64,000 nucleotides of DNA. Source: Celerinatantimonas yamalensis. Lineage in GTDB: Bacteria > Pseudomonadota > Gammaproteobacteria > Enterobacterales > Celerinatantimonadaceae. This document shows positions 25,207 to 34,315 of the stretch, piece by piece (the first letter of the stretch is position 1; every line of letters starts with the position of its first letter). The notes beneath the pieces are model-generated. The model was given only the letters and a program-made list of their open reading frames with translations, was not told the origin of the DNA and searched no databases. The stretch covers positions 1 through 64,000 of the forward strand of contig NZ_JBEQCT010000011.1 of the NCBI RefSeq assembly GCF_046054155.1, given 5' to 3'. Position numbers and translations under genes: made by a program.

Positions 25207-26319
25207 ATGTTCGATAATGCCATACAGTTGTTTAATCATTCTACTTGGCTTCCCATATTGGCGATGGTGGCATTAGCGCTGACCATCGGCTTATTGGTGC
25301 GCTTTGTCTTATTACAGTTAATTCGCTACTGGCAAAAGCGTGATAAGCCGCTATTTAAGTCATTAGAATCCCACCTGCGCGGTTCACTATTTTTATTTAT
25401 TCCATTGCTATTAATCAATATTGGCAGTCGTTATTTGGCCATCGATGCAGCTATACTCGAGCCGGTCTATCAGCTCATCAATGTGATGATCATTTTATCA
25501 TTGGCATCTATATCCATTCGTCTAACCCGCGTGGCACAAGATATCTTGTTTTTACGCTATGACATTTCGCATGCTGATAACCTCAAGGCGCGAAAGATCC
25601 GCACCCAAATTATTTATATCAAAAAAGTTGCTATCGTGGTGATTGTTCTGTTAGCCACGGCTCTAATATTGCTCAACTTTTCCAGCGTCCGTCGCTTTGG
25701 CACGACGATTTTAACGGGCGCTGGGGTGGCAGGGGTCATCATCGGTTTTGCTTTGCAAAAGTCACTAGCCAATCTATTTGCTGGCATCCAAATTGCCTTC
25801 ACCCAACCGATTAAAATTGACGATGCGGTGGTCGTTGAAAACGAATGGGGTTGGATTGAAGAGATAAATCTCACTTATGTGGTGGTGCGCATCTGGGATC
25901 TGCGCCGTTTAGTGCTACCCATCACCTACTTTACTGAAAATGCCTTTCAAAACTGGACGCGCAATAGTGCGCAGATTTTAGGCGCTGTCGTTTTGTATGT
26001 GGATTACTCCTTGCCATTGGCACCACTTCGTACTCATTTTGAGGAAGTGCTCGCTCAGACCAAGCTGTGGGATCAACAAGTCCAAGTGCTGCAAGTGACC
26101 GATACCAGTGAACGAACCATGACCGTCCGGCTATTGATGACCGCTAAAAATTCCCCAACAGCATGGGATCTGCGTTGTTATGTGCGCGAGCAGATGATCA
26201 GTTTCATTCAAGCCAACTACCCCGACAGCTTGCCGAAAGTGCGTGCCGAGCTTGGTGAGAGCTCACGCTCAAACGACGTCATTGGCGAATTAGCCTCGCC
26301 TCATTCCAATAACACTTAG
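25207..26319 (+). CDS. MscS-family mechanosensitive channel
   Basis: A 370-aa membrane protein with an N-terminal helix and two more before the MscS core (about residues 12-35, 58-80, 90-110, 135-160), then the pore-lining helix TILTGAGVAGVIIGFALQKSLANLFAG. The beta domain follows with IKIDDAVVVENEWGWIEEINLTYVVVRIWDLRRLVLPITYF. The N-terminal ATG at 25192 has no ribosome site, whereas AAAAGGGA precedes the ATG at 25207. Such channels release solutes on hypo-osmotic shock, which fits the betaine synthesis and uptake genes downstream. It lies in its own unit between pse and the GntR gene. Confidence 0.85.
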   Translation: MFDNAIQLFNHSTWLPILAMVALALTIGLLVRFVLLQLIRYWQKRDKPLFKSLESHLRGSLFLFIPLLLINIGSRYLAIDAAILEPVYQLINVMIILSLASISIRLTRVAQDILFLRYDISHADNLKARKIRTQIIYIKKVAIVVIVLLATALILLNFSSVRRFGTTILTGAGVAGVIIGFALQKSLANLFAGIQIAFTQPIKIDDAVVVENEWGWIEEINLTYVVVRIWDLRRLVLPITYFTENAFQNWTRNSAQILGAVVLYVDYSLPLAPLRTHFEEVLAQTKLWDQQVQVLQVTDTSERTMTVRLLMTAKNSPTAWDLRCYVREQMISFIQANYPDSLPKVRAELGESSRSNDVIGELASPHSNNT

Positions 26320-26431
26320 CAATATACAGGCGAGCACCATACCTGCACACCCCTCATTCCCCCTTCGATAACCGTCCGTTAGACTCAGCCCAAATAGCCC
26401 GCTATCACAACGGGTAGACCCTATTCGGCCT

Positions 26432-26448
26432 TAATGGTAATACCATTA
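26432..26448. promoter_or_regulatory. FadR-type GntR operator 1
   Basis: TAATGGTAATACCATTA is a perfect 8+1+8 palindrome with the TGGT-N3-ACCA core used by FadR/PdhR/LldR-type GntR regulators. It lies 123 bases before the start of the gntR gene. Binding by that regulator is inferred. Confidence 0.7.
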
Positions 26449-26530
26449 GAGTTGATCTGAACCAGATATTTTGCATAAAAACTTAAAATATCGCTATTTA
26501 GGTTGAAATTACGCCAAATAACTAGCATAT

Positions 26531-26541
26531 TGGTCGTACCA
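26531..26541. promoter_or_regulatory. FadR-type GntR operator 2
   Basis: TGGTCGTACCA repeats the same TGGT-N3-ACCA core about 30 bases before the gntR start codon, probably over the transcription start. The pair suggests autorepression, possibly with looping over 97 bases. Confidence 0.62.
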
Positions 26542-26570
26542 TTAAGAATGTATCGATGTGAGTTCAACAG

Positions 26571-27332
26571 ATGAATCTCTACCCAGATCTATTTAAACCC
26601 GTTGCATCGGGCCGTGCCAGTGAAGAGATCGCACTCCAGATTGAGGCGGCGGTTTTATCAGGGCACCTGCAAGCGGGCGAGTGCTTGCCCAGCGAACGGG
26701 AATTGCAACAACTGTTTAAAACGGGTCGCGGTGTCGTTCGCGAGGCGCTCCAGACCCTACGCCAAAAAGGGATGATAGAGGTTCGTAAAGGCGCGCATGG
26801 CGGTACTTATATTAAGCAGATTGAAGTGGCACAAGTCAGCGAATCGTTGACGTTGTTTTTGCGGCAAAACCATATCGCTCCGCTGCACATCATCCGTTAT
26901 CGAGAAAGTATGGACCATATGATGGCAACACTTGCTCTCACTCAAGCGGATGAGACAGCCCGCCATAGTCTGCAACCGATGGCCGAACAATTGCTCAAGC
27001 TGGCTGAAGATGAAGCGACATCACAGCAGCAACTCGGTGAGATGGACCGTCACCTCAATATCGCCTTTGCCAAACTCACCGATAATCCGGTATTTGTCTG
27101 GATGACCCAAGCCATGCAAATGGGCTTTAGCTCACAAGACTACAAACTCTATGAAGACCCACAGCTGCGTCTGGCAACCGCACAAAATTGGTTACATACC
27201 GCCGAAGCGATAGCGCAGTGCGATCTCATGCAGACCCATGCGTATATCAGTCGGCACTACTTACTGCTGCGAGAGTGCGCTGATACGCATGCTTTAACCC
27301 AAACGCAGTCCTCGTTTATTCACCCCAAATGA
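26571..27332 (+). CDS. GntR-family (FadR/FCD) transcription regulator
   Basis: A 253-aa regulator. Residues about 12-80 are the winged helix-turn-helix: EIALQIEAAVLSGHLQAGECLPSERELQQLF, GRGVVREALQTLRQKGMIEVRKGAHGGTYI. The rest is an all-helical FCD ligand domain (RESMDHMMATLAL, then DRHLNIAFAKLTDNPVF with the metal/acid-binding His). Two palindromes of the matching operator type lie upstream. The GMC dehydrogenase gene follows after 43 bases with no terminator, so it probably controls its own gene and that oxidoreductase. The ligand may be the substrate alcohol or acid. Confidence 0.85.
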   Translation: MNLYPDLFKPVASGRASEEIALQIEAAVLSGHLQAGECLPSERELQQLFKTGRGVVREALQTLRQKGMIEVRKGAHGGTYIKQIEVAQVSESLTLFLRQNHIAPLHIIRYRESMDHMMATLALTQADETARHSLQPMAEQLLKLAEDEATSQQQLGEMDRHLNIAFAKLTDNPVFVWMTQAMQMGFSSQDYKLYEDPQLRLATAQNWLHTAEAIAQCDLMQTHAYISRHYLLLRECADTHALTQTQSSFIHPK

Positions 27333-27375
27333 TCGTTACAAGGAGTTTTATCGACATTTGATCCAAGGAGTTTTT

Positions 27376-29052
27376 ATGACCCGCGAACACTATGACTTTA
27401 TTATTATTGGCGGCGGCTCAGCAGGCTGCGTTTTAGCCAACCGACTGAGTGCCAATCCGAAACACAACGTATTGGTCCTGGAAGCTGGCCACCCCGATTA
27501 TAAGTTTGATTTTCGAATCCAGATGCCTGCCGCGCTGACCTATCCGTTACAGAGCAAAATGTACAACTGGTGGTATGAATCCGAGCCTGAACCGTATATG
27601 CACAATCGTCGCATCTACCAACCTCGGGGCAAAGTCTTAGGTGGCTCAAGCTGTATCAATGGCATGATCTACATTCGCGGAAACGCCATGGACTATGAAA
27701 AATGGGCCGCTAATGAAGGTCTTGGTGACTGGGATTATGCGCACTGTCTGCCCTATTTTCAGCGCTTGGAAAACAGTCTTAGTGGCGCTGATGACGGCTA
27801 TAAAGGTGCCAACGGCCCGTTGCTGTTGACCGAACCAGAATGCAGTGAAAGCCCGCTCTTTGAAGCTTTTTTTGACGCGGTCCAACAAGCAGGTTATCCC
27901 CTTACCGATAACGTCAATGGCTACCGCCAAGAAGGATTTGGCAAGTTTGAGCGCACCACAACATCTAACGGTCGCCGATTAAGTGCCGCTCGGGCGTATA
28001 TTCATCCGATCAAACAGCGCAAGAATCTCACTACCATTTGCCGGGCGCAGGCAAGTCGTATCTTATTTGAAGGCACTCGAGCTATTGGCGTGGAATATCG
28101 CAAGCATGGTCAACGCCATCAGGTACATGGCGGTGAGATCATCTGCTGTGGCGGCGCAATTAACTCACCACAACTGTTACAACTGTCTGGCATTGGTCCA
28201 GCAGCAGAGCTCAGTGCACTGGGTATCAACCCGATTGTGAATCTACCTGGCGTCGGTGAAAACTTGCAAGATCACCTCGAGCTCTATGTCCAATACAGCT
28301 GTAAAAAACCGGTCAGCATGTATCCGGCACTCAAGTGGTACAACCAGCCCGGCATCGGCTGGCAATGGCTCACTCAAGGCACTGGCGCGGCGGCCACTAA
28401 CCATTTTGAGGCAGGCGGATTTATTCGCAGCAATGAACAAGTCGCTTACCCTAATCTGCAATATCACTTTTTGCCGATCGCCATTCGTTATGATGGCACC
28501 TCGCCGCAACAAGGGCATGGCTATCAGTGCCATGTTGGCCCCATGAACACCGATGTGCGCGGCAGTGTCAAACTCAAAAGTAGCGATCCGTTTGCTCATC
28601 CAGCGATTCAATTTAACTATCTGTCGACCGATCAAGAGCGCCGTGAATGGGTCGAAGCCATTCGCTGCACAAGACGGATCATGGAACAGTCGGCCTTTGA
28701 CGTTTATCGCGGTGATGAGCTCTCGCCCGGTGCTGATTGTCAGACGGACGAACAGATCCTCGACTTTGTCGCTCGTGAAGGCGAAAGTGCCTATCACCCC
28801 AGCTGCACTTGCAAAATGGGCGAAGATGAACAAGCAGTGGTTGACAGTCAGCTGCGCGTGCACCACTGTCAAAACCTGCGAGTCATCGATGCCTCGGTGC
28901 TCCCAGCTATCACCAACGGCAATATCTACGGGCCGACGATGATGATCGCCGAAAAAGCAGCCGATCTGATTTTAGGCAACGCCCCACTTGAGCCGTCAAG
29001 CCAACCGTTTTACCAGCATCAACATCAATCGGCCCAAGCCATCAGTCAATAA
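27376..29052 (+). CDS. GMC oxidoreductase, choline-dehydrogenase-like
   Basis: A 558-aa FAD flavoenzyme. YDFIIIGGGSAGCVLANRLS is the FAD-binding Rossmann turn, PRGKVLGGSSCINGMIYIRG and LSGIGPAAEL are the two GMC signatures, and SAYHPSCTCKMG with the final ITNGNIYGPTMMIAEKAADLILG carries the catalytic His/Asn region. It is clearly a paralogue of the betA product further right but differs throughout (for example WWYESEPEPYMHNRRIY), so a different alcohol may be the substrate. The start at 27376 follows AAGGAG at good spacing. Cotranscribed with gntR and closed by a terminator, it is separate from the bet operon. Confidence 0.82.
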   Translation: MTREHYDFIIIGGGSAGCVLANRLSANPKHNVLVLEAGHPDYKFDFRIQMPAALTYPLQSKMYNWWYESEPEPYMHNRRIYQPRGKVLGGSSCINGMIYIRGNAMDYEKWAANEGLGDWDYAHCLPYFQRLENSLSGADDGYKGANGPLLLTEPECSESPLFEAFFDAVQQAGYPLTDNVNGYRQEGFGKFERTTTSNGRRLSAARAYIHPIKQRKNLTTICRAQASRILFEGTRAIGVEYRKHGQRHQVHGGEIICCGGAINSPQLLQLSGIGPAAELSALGINPIVNLPGVGENLQDHLELYVQYSCKKPVSMYPALKWYNQPGIGWQWLTQGTGAAATNHFEAGGFIRSNEQVAYPNLQYHFLPIAIRYDGTSPQQGHGYQCHVGPMNTDVRGSVKLKSSDPFAHPAIQFNYLSTDQERREWVEAIRCTRRIMEQSAFDVYRGDELSPGADCQTDEQILDFVAREGESAYHPSCTCKMGEDEQAVVDSQLRVHHCQNLRVIDASVLPAITNGNIYGPTMMIAEKAADLILGNAPLEPSSQPFYQHQHQSAQAISQ

Positions 29053-29063
29053 CACTGCTCAGC

Positions 29064-29095
29064 GGGTCAACTCAGCTCTTGAGTTGCCCCGTTTT
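29064..29095 (+). terminator. Rho-independent terminator after the GMC gene
   Basis: GGG-T-CAACTCA pairs with TGAGTTG-C-CCC around a short loop, followed by GTTTT. It ends 43 bases after the stop codon and isolates the gntR-GMC unit from betI. Confidence 0.8.
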
Positions 29096-29389
29096 AAAGT
29101 TAGCTCTCTACACATTTTATTGTATTTACCACTCTATTCATCAACAAAGTTCTCAGAAACATTCTATATTCTCGCTCAAACACTTACTCTTCTAATTAAC
29201 TGAAATTAAAGTAATACATTGAATTATAAATATATTTTTAATTGTTAAATTACATTCACATTTTTATAAAGAGAAGTTGATAATCATAAACGAAAAAATC
29301 GTAAAAAATTAATGAAAGTGATGATCTTTTGACATCTAAGAAAAATTCTGACAATCTATTTTTTATTGAACGGTTAATTAAATAAAAAT
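29096..29389. other. AT-rich promoter region upstream of betI
   Basis: About 290 bases with no open frame of interest and very high AT content (long runs of A and T around 29200-29345). It is expected to hold the bet promoter; in E. coli betT diverges here, but no betT is present. I could not single out one -35/-10 pair with confidence. Confidence 0.5.
29363..29381. promoter_or_regulatory. Putative BetI operator
   Basis: TTATTGAAC and GTTAATTAA form an imperfect palindrome (7 of 9 positions pair) centred on a G, nine bases before the betI start codon. Its place and form suit autorepression by BetI, relieved by choline. The pattern is AT-rich enough that chance cannot be excluded. Confidence 0.5.
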
Positions 29390-29986
29390 ATGCCTAAAGT
29401 TGGAATGCCCGAGATCCGCCGCCCACAACTGATTAACGCAACGATGGAAGTCATCGATGATGTCGGGTTGTCTGGGGCCAGCGTCGCGCTTATTAGCCGC
29501 AAAGCAGGGGTTTCAGCGGGGATTATTAACCATTATTTTGGCGGCAAACACGGCCTGTTAGAAGCCACCATGCGCTCGGTGCTACAACAACTTGGTGATG
29601 GGGTGCGCACGCGGCTGCGACAGACGCCTAAAGACCAGGTATTAGCACGGATCCAAGCCATTGTTGAAGGAAACTTCGACCCGCGCCAGTTAGAAAATAA
29701 AGTGGTTAAAACGTGGCTGGCTTTCTGGGCACACTCAATGCACGACAGTGACTTGTATCGATTGCAACGGGTGAATGAAAAACGCCTATTGTCACATCTT
29801 CGCATTGAGCTGAAAAAAGTGCTCAGCAAAGAGCGTGCTCACTTTGTCGCTCAGGGAATCGCCGCATTAATTGACGGCTTGTGGCTACGTGGTGCACTCA
29901 CCCCTGAAGGGGTGCAAAGTCAGCGTGCGCTGGCTCTCATTGAGGACTATGTAGTGCGCGAGTTATCACAGCGCTCAGCCATTTAA
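29390..29986 (+). CDS. betI: Choline-responsive TetR-family repressor BetI
   Basis: A 198-aa protein. The first 60 residues match BetI closely: MPKVGMPEIRRPQLINATMEV, then AGVSAGIINHYFGGKHGLLEATM, where the helix-turn-helix is completed. The usual length is 195-200 aa. BetI represses the bet genes until choline is present. It is followed after 33 bases by betB in the standard betIBA order. No Shine-Dalgarno sequence precedes the ATG (only A-rich sequence), so translation may be weak or begin close to the transcript's end. Confidence 0.95.
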   Translation: MPKVGMPEIRRPQLINATMEVIDDVGLSGASVALISRKAGVSAGIINHYFGGKHGLLEATMRSVLQQLGDGVRTRLRQTPKDQVLARIQAIVEGNFDPRQLENKVVKTWLAFWAHSMHDSDLYRLQRVNEKRLLSHLRIELKKVLSKERAHFVAQGIAALIDGLWLRGALTPEGVQSQRALALIEDYVVRELSQRSAI

Positions 29987-30019
29987 TTTTATCGCCAATG
30001 CTTATTTAAGGAGCAACGG

Positions 30020-31480
30020 ATGGATCAACAGTTATTGTATATTCACGGTCACGCTCAACCGGCCACTTCGGGTGAAACATTTACCACTATCAATCCTGCA
30101 ACAGGCAAGGCCATCGCTGAAGTGGCGCAGGCTAGTCAAGCTGATGTGGATAAAGCAGTTGCATCCGCCCAACAGGGATTTGCTGTTTGGTCAAAAATGA
30201 GCGCGGTCGAACGCTCACGTATTTTACTCAAAGCGGTCGCTATCTTGCGTGAACGCAACGATGAGCTCGCCCAATTAGAAGTGCTCGATACCGGTAAACC
30301 GATTCAAGAAGCCAATTGCGTGGATATCGCAACCGGTGCCGATGTGATCGAATACTACGCAGGCCTAATCCCAACAATGCAAGGCACCCAGCAACCTCTA
30401 TCGAATAGCAGCTTTTTTTATACTCGCCGTGAACCACTTGGCGTATGTGCGGGTATCGGCGCGTGGAACTATCCGATTCAAATCGCTATGTGGAAATCAG
30501 CCCCAGCGCTGGCCGCAGGCAACTCGATGTTGTTCAAACCCTCTGAAGAAACACCGTTGACGGCCTTGAAATTAGCAGAAATATTTACCGAAGCAGGCGT
30601 CCCAGATGGTGTTTTTAACGTGGTACAGGGCGACTATCGCGTTGGACAAATGCTCTCACGCCACCCCGATATCGCCAAGATTTCATTCACCGGTGAAGTC
30701 GGAACCGGTAAAAAAGTAATGACGGATGCGGCAGCGACCCTCAAAGCGGTCACCATGGAGCTTGGCGGTAAATCACCACTGATTGTATTTGATGATGCCG
30801 ATCTAAACACCGCTGTATCAGGCGCAATGGTCGCCAACTTTTACACGCAAGGGGAAGTATGCACCAACGGCACTCGTGTATTTGTGCAGCGTGGTATCTA
30901 TGATCGCTTTGTCGAACAGCTCGCCAAACGCACCGCGCAGCTAAAAGTCGGCGATCCGATGCACCCTGATACGCAAATTGGGGCGTTAATTAGCGAAAAA
31001 CACATGCACAAAGTGCTCGAATATATCGAGCTTGCCAAACAAGCTGGAGCAAGCTTACTGATTGGCGGTGAGCGCGTCTGCGAAGGTGAATTAGCCAACG
31101 GCTATTTTGTTACCCCAACCGTCTTTACCGACTGTACCGACGAAATGCCTAATGTGCGCGATGAAATTTTTGGCCCAGTCATGTCGGTATTGCCTTTTGA
31201 TGATGAAACCGAAGTCATTGAGCGGGCCAATAACACCCAATTTGGTCTAGCAGCTGGCCTATTTAGCAGTAATTTAAGCCGCGCGCACCGTGTGATAGCC
31301 AAGCTTGAAGCAGGGATCTGCTGGGTCAACACGTGGGGAGACTCGCCGGCAGCTATGCCAGTTGGCGGCTATAAGCACTCCGGTGTAGGCCGTGAAAATG
31401 GCATTGAAACGCTGCACCATTACACTCAAACCAAAAGCGTGTATATCGAGCTGGGCCAGTTTGAAAGCCCTTACGCTTAA
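30020..31480 (+). CDS. betB: Betaine aldehyde dehydrogenase
   Basis: A 486-aa NAD(P)-dependent aldehyde dehydrogenase that makes glycine betaine from betaine aldehyde in the cytosol. VTMELGGKSPLIVFDDAD contains the general-base Glu, QGEVCTNGTRVFVQ the catalytic Cys, and GICWVNTWGDSPAAMPVGGYKHSGVGREN is the C-terminal signature of the BetB family. Length equals that of the E. coli enzyme (490). AAGGAGCAACGG lies just before the start. Position between betI and betA is the canonical one. Confidence 0.95.
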   Translation: MDQQLLYIHGHAQPATSGETFTTINPATGKAIAEVAQASQADVDKAVASAQQGFAVWSKMSAVERSRILLKAVAILRERNDELAQLEVLDTGKPIQEANCVDIATGADVIEYYAGLIPTMQGTQQPLSNSSFFYTRREPLGVCAGIGAWNYPIQIAMWKSAPALAAGNSMLFKPSEETPLTALKLAEIFTEAGVPDGVFNVVQGDYRVGQMLSRHPDIAKISFTGEVGTGKKVMTDAAATLKAVTMELGGKSPLIVFDDADLNTAVSGAMVANFYTQGEVCTNGTRVFVQRGIYDRFVEQLAKRTAQLKVGDPMHPDTQIGALISEKHMHKVLEYIELAKQAGASLLIGGERVCEGELANGYFVTPTVFTDCTDEMPNVRDEIFGPVMSVLPFDDETEVIERANNTQFGLAAGLFSSNLSRAHRVIAKLEAGICWVNTWGDSPAAMPVGGYKHSGVGRENGIETLHHYTQTKSVYIELGQFESPYA

Positions 31481-31515
31481 TACTCTTTAGATATGTAACC
31501 AGAATAGAGGCCCTT

Positions 31516-33213
31516 ATGGACACACATCAATTCGATTACATTATTGTCGGTGCAGGATCTGCTGGCTGTGTATTAGCCGATCGCTTAACACAAAGCGGTG
31601 AGTATCAAGTCTTACTACTTGAAGCAGGCAGTAGTGACCAAAGTTTATTTATCAAAATGCCAACCGCCTTATCCTATCCGATGAATAGCGATAAATACGC
31701 GTGGCAGTTTGAATCCGAACAAGAAGAAGGTATTGGAAATCGCCGGCTGCATTGTCCACGAGGCAAAGTTTTAGGCGGCAGTTCATCGATTAATGGGATG
31801 GTTTATGTTCGAGGCCATGCTGAAGATTTTAATCAGTGGGTCGAACATGGCGCCAGTGGCTGGGACTACCAGTCCTGTGTACCGTATTTTAAACGCGCAG
31901 AAAATTGGATTGGTGGCGCAGACGACTATCGCGGTGCAAAGGGGCCAATGGGTACTTGTGCTGGCAATAATATGCAGCTCAATCCACTCTATCAGGCTTT
32001 TATTAATGCCGGTCAAGAGGCGGGCTACCCCTACACCAAAGATTACAACGGCTATCAGCAAGAGGGCTTTGGCTCCATGCAAATGACTGTTGATGGCGGA
32101 GTGCGTGCATCGACATCACGCGCTTATCTGCAACGGGCAAAACACCGCGCCAATTTAACCCTCAAAAAAGGGGTATTGGTGCGTAAAGTGCTGTTAGAGG
32201 GCACCACAGCGTACGGCATTGAGTTTGAACAAAATGGTCAAATCAAACAAGCCCGCGCGACCCAAGAAGTGATTTTAAGCAGTGGTTCAATCGGCTCACC
32301 GCAGCTATTACAGCTCTCGGGCATTGGCCCCGCAAAGGTGCTCGAACAAGCGGGTGTGAGCACGGTGGTGGACTTGCCCGGCGTAGGTGAAAACCTCCAA
32401 GATCATCTCGAGATCTATTTTCAATATCGCTGTAAACAACCGATCACCCTCAACAGTAAATTAGATTTTATCAACATGGGAATCATTGGCGCGCGTTGGC
32501 TATTACTACGCGATGGGCTGGGCGCGACCAACCATTTTGAGTCATGTGCTTTCATTCGCTCTGATAAGGGTGTTAAATGGCCAGATATTCAGTATCATTT
32601 TTTGCCAGCTGCGATGCGTTATGATGGCAAAGCTGCCGTCAAAGGCCATGGCTTCCAAGTTCATGTTGGGCCTAATAAACCCACCAGCCGCGGTTATGTA
32701 CGGATCACATGCGACGATCCCAAAGCACCACCAATGATTAAATTTAACTACTTAAGCACTCATAAAGATGTTGAAGACTGGCGTAAAGTCATCCGTCTAA
32801 CTCGAGATATTTTAGCCCAGCAAGCCATGAGCCCTTATCGCGGAGAAGAGCTCGCTCCAGGCATTGATATTCAAAGCGATGAGCAGATTGATGCATGGGT
32901 GCGCCAGTCGGTCGAGAGTGCTTACCACCCATCTTGTAGTTGTAAAATGGGCGCAGATAACGACCCACAAGCAGTACTCGATAATCAATGCCGTGTACGC
33001 GGTATTCAAAATTTGCGGGTAGTGGATTCATCCATCTTCCCCACGATCACCAACGGCAACCTCAATGGTCCAACCATCATGGTTGCTGAACGTGCTGCCG
33101 ATATAATCCTCGGCAAACCACTTCTTCCATCAGCTGACGTTCCGGTCTGGATCGATCCCAGCTGGCAGACTCGCCAACGCCTTCACCAGGGCAACGAGTC
33201 CGCTCACCCCTGA
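31516..33213 (+). CDS. betA: Choline dehydrogenase
   Basis: A 565-aa FAD-dependent GMC oxidoreductase that oxidises choline to betaine aldehyde at the inner membrane. FDYIIVGAGSAGCVLADRLT binds FAD, CPRGKVLGGSSSINGMVYVRGHAEDF and SGIGPAKVLEQAGV are the GMC signatures, and ESAYHPSCSCKMG and ITNGNLNGPTIMVAERAADIILGK include the catalytic region. RGHAEDFNQW and the overall length fit true BetA. It follows betB after 35 bases. The sibling GMC gene at 27376 differs enough that this copy, in betIBA order, is taken as the real choline enzyme. Confidence 0.95.
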   Translation: MDTHQFDYIIVGAGSAGCVLADRLTQSGEYQVLLLEAGSSDQSLFIKMPTALSYPMNSDKYAWQFESEQEEGIGNRRLHCPRGKVLGGSSSINGMVYVRGHAEDFNQWVEHGASGWDYQSCVPYFKRAENWIGGADDYRGAKGPMGTCAGNNMQLNPLYQAFINAGQEAGYPYTKDYNGYQQEGFGSMQMTVDGGVRASTSRAYLQRAKHRANLTLKKGVLVRKVLLEGTTAYGIEFEQNGQIKQARATQEVILSSGSIGSPQLLQLSGIGPAKVLEQAGVSTVVDLPGVGENLQDHLEIYFQYRCKQPITLNSKLDFINMGIIGARWLLLRDGLGATNHFESCAFIRSDKGVKWPDIQYHFLPAAMRYDGKAAVKGHGFQVHVGPNKPTSRGYVRITCDDPKAPPMIKFNYLSTHKDVEDWRKVIRLTRDILAQQAMSPYRGEELAPGIDIQSDEQIDAWVRQSVESAYHPSCSCKMGADNDPQAVLDNQCRVRGIQNLRVVDSSIFPTITNGNLNGPTIMVAERAADIILGKPLLPSADVPVWIDPSWQTRQRLHQGNESAHP

Positions 33214-33247
33214 CGAGTTACTTGTTAACTCTGTTCACTGAGACAGT

Positions 33248-33266
33248 TCAACCCACTTTGGGTTGA
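33248..33266 (+). other. Intercistronic hairpin between betA and choX
   Basis: TCAACCCA and TGGGTTGA form a perfect 8-bp stem with a CTT loop. There is no T-tract after it, so it is more likely a processing or stability element that adjusts choX expression than a terminator. Confidence 0.5.
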
Positions 33267-33299
33267 GTGCTATCACTTCAACAAAGAGGAATTTTTGTC

Positions 33300-34256
33300 A
33301 TGGAGACAATCTCATCAAAGCGACATCTTAAAATTTGCGCAGCCCTACTGGCAGCCTTCAGCCTAACCCCTAGCGCGTATGCTCAATCACAGTGTTCAAC
33401 CGTTCGTTTCTCCAATGTCGGCTGGACAGATATTACCGCCACCACGGCCACTACACGCATAGTATTAGATGGACTTGGCTACAAAACCACAACTAACCTA
33501 TTATCTGTACCGGTGACCTACCGCTCACTTGCAAACAAAGATATTGATGTATTTTTAGGGAACTGGATGCCGACCATGGCTGGCGACATTGCTAAATATC
33601 AGAAAGATGGCACTGTTGACAGCGTTCGCGCCAACTTAACTGGCGCCAAATACACTCTGGCAGTACCTCAATATGTTTACGACGCAGGCGTACACAGCTT
33701 TGCTGATTTGAAAAAATTCGCAAGCAAATTTCACCGCAACATCTATGGTATTGAACCCGGTAATGATGGGAACCGCTTGATCCAAAAAATGATCAGCGAT
33801 GATGCCTTTGGTTTAAAACATTTCAATCTGGTTGAATCAAGCGAAGCGGGCATGCTCTCTCAGCTCAAACGCGCGGTTCGTCGCCACCAATGGATGGTGT
33901 TCTTAGGCTGGGAACCCCACCCAATGAACAGCAACTTCAAAATTAAATACCTGTCAGGCGGCGATGACTATTTTGGTCCAAACTTCGGTGGCGCCAAAGT
34001 TTATACCAATGTTCGACATGGTTATGTCAAAGACTGTCCAAATGTAGGTCAGTTGCTGAAAAATCTGCACTTCTCTTTGAAAATGGAGAACCAGATCATG
34101 AACAGCATCATGAATGACAATGCCAAACCACAGCAAGCAGCCAAACAGTGGCTCAGTGCTCACCCACACATTCTGACCAGTTGGCTAAAAGGGGTGAAAA
34201 CCCTGGATGGCAAACCTGGATTACCCGCAGTGAAAGCCTCTTTAGGTCTGAAATAA
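33300..34256 (+). CDS. choX: Choline/betaine ABC transporter substrate-binding protein
   Basis: A 318-aa periplasmic protein of the OpuAC family. A Sec signal peptide is visible (KRHLKICAALLAAF, cleavage likely at SAYA-QS). The mature part starts CSTVRFSNVGWTDITATTATT, and DVFLGNWMPTM and FLGWEPHPMN carry the aromatic residues expected to box the quaternary ammonium group. This pattern is typical of ChoX rather than ProX. The start is the ATG after AGAGGA; an in-frame GTG at 33267 would only add residues before the signal peptide. It supplies the substrate for the adjacent betA and betB. Confidence 0.9.
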   Translation: METISSKRHLKICAALLAAFSLTPSAYAQSQCSTVRFSNVGWTDITATTATTRIVLDGLGYKTTTNLLSVPVTYRSLANKDIDVFLGNWMPTMAGDIAKYQKDGTVDSVRANLTGAKYTLAVPQYVYDAGVHSFADLKKFASKFHRNIYGIEPGNDGNRLIQKMISDDAFGLKHFNLVESSEAGMLSQLKRAVRRHQWMVFLGWEPHPMNSNFKIKYLSGGDDYFGPNFGGAKVYTNVRHGYVKDCPNVGQLLKNLHFSLKMENQIMNSIMNDNAKPQQAAKQWLSAHPHILTSWLKGVKTLDGKPGLPAVKASLGLK

Positions 34257-34261
34257 GTAAA

Positions 34262-34291
34262 GTCAATCGGGCGGCCTCGCCGCTCGTTGAC
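34262..34291 (+). other. Stem-loop after choX
   Basis: GTCAA pairs with TTGAC and, inside, CGGGCGGC pairs with GCCGCTCG (one G-T pair) around a three-base loop. Strong hairpins directly behind the binding-protein gene are common in ABC operons and keep its mRNA more abundant than that of the membrane genes. Confidence 0.6.
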
Positions 34292-34315
34292 CTTTAAATT
34301 CAAATGAGGAATCTC

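Noticed and set aside
28243..28872. Minus-strand 209-codon frame opposite the GMC oxidoreductase
   Set aside because: It is fully antisense to well-conserved FAD enzyme motifs and has no family features; a shadow frame of a high-GC codon pattern.
29096..29389. A divergent betT gene or its remnant
   Set aside because: The region is AT-rich non-coding DNA; no transporter sequence can be read on either strand.
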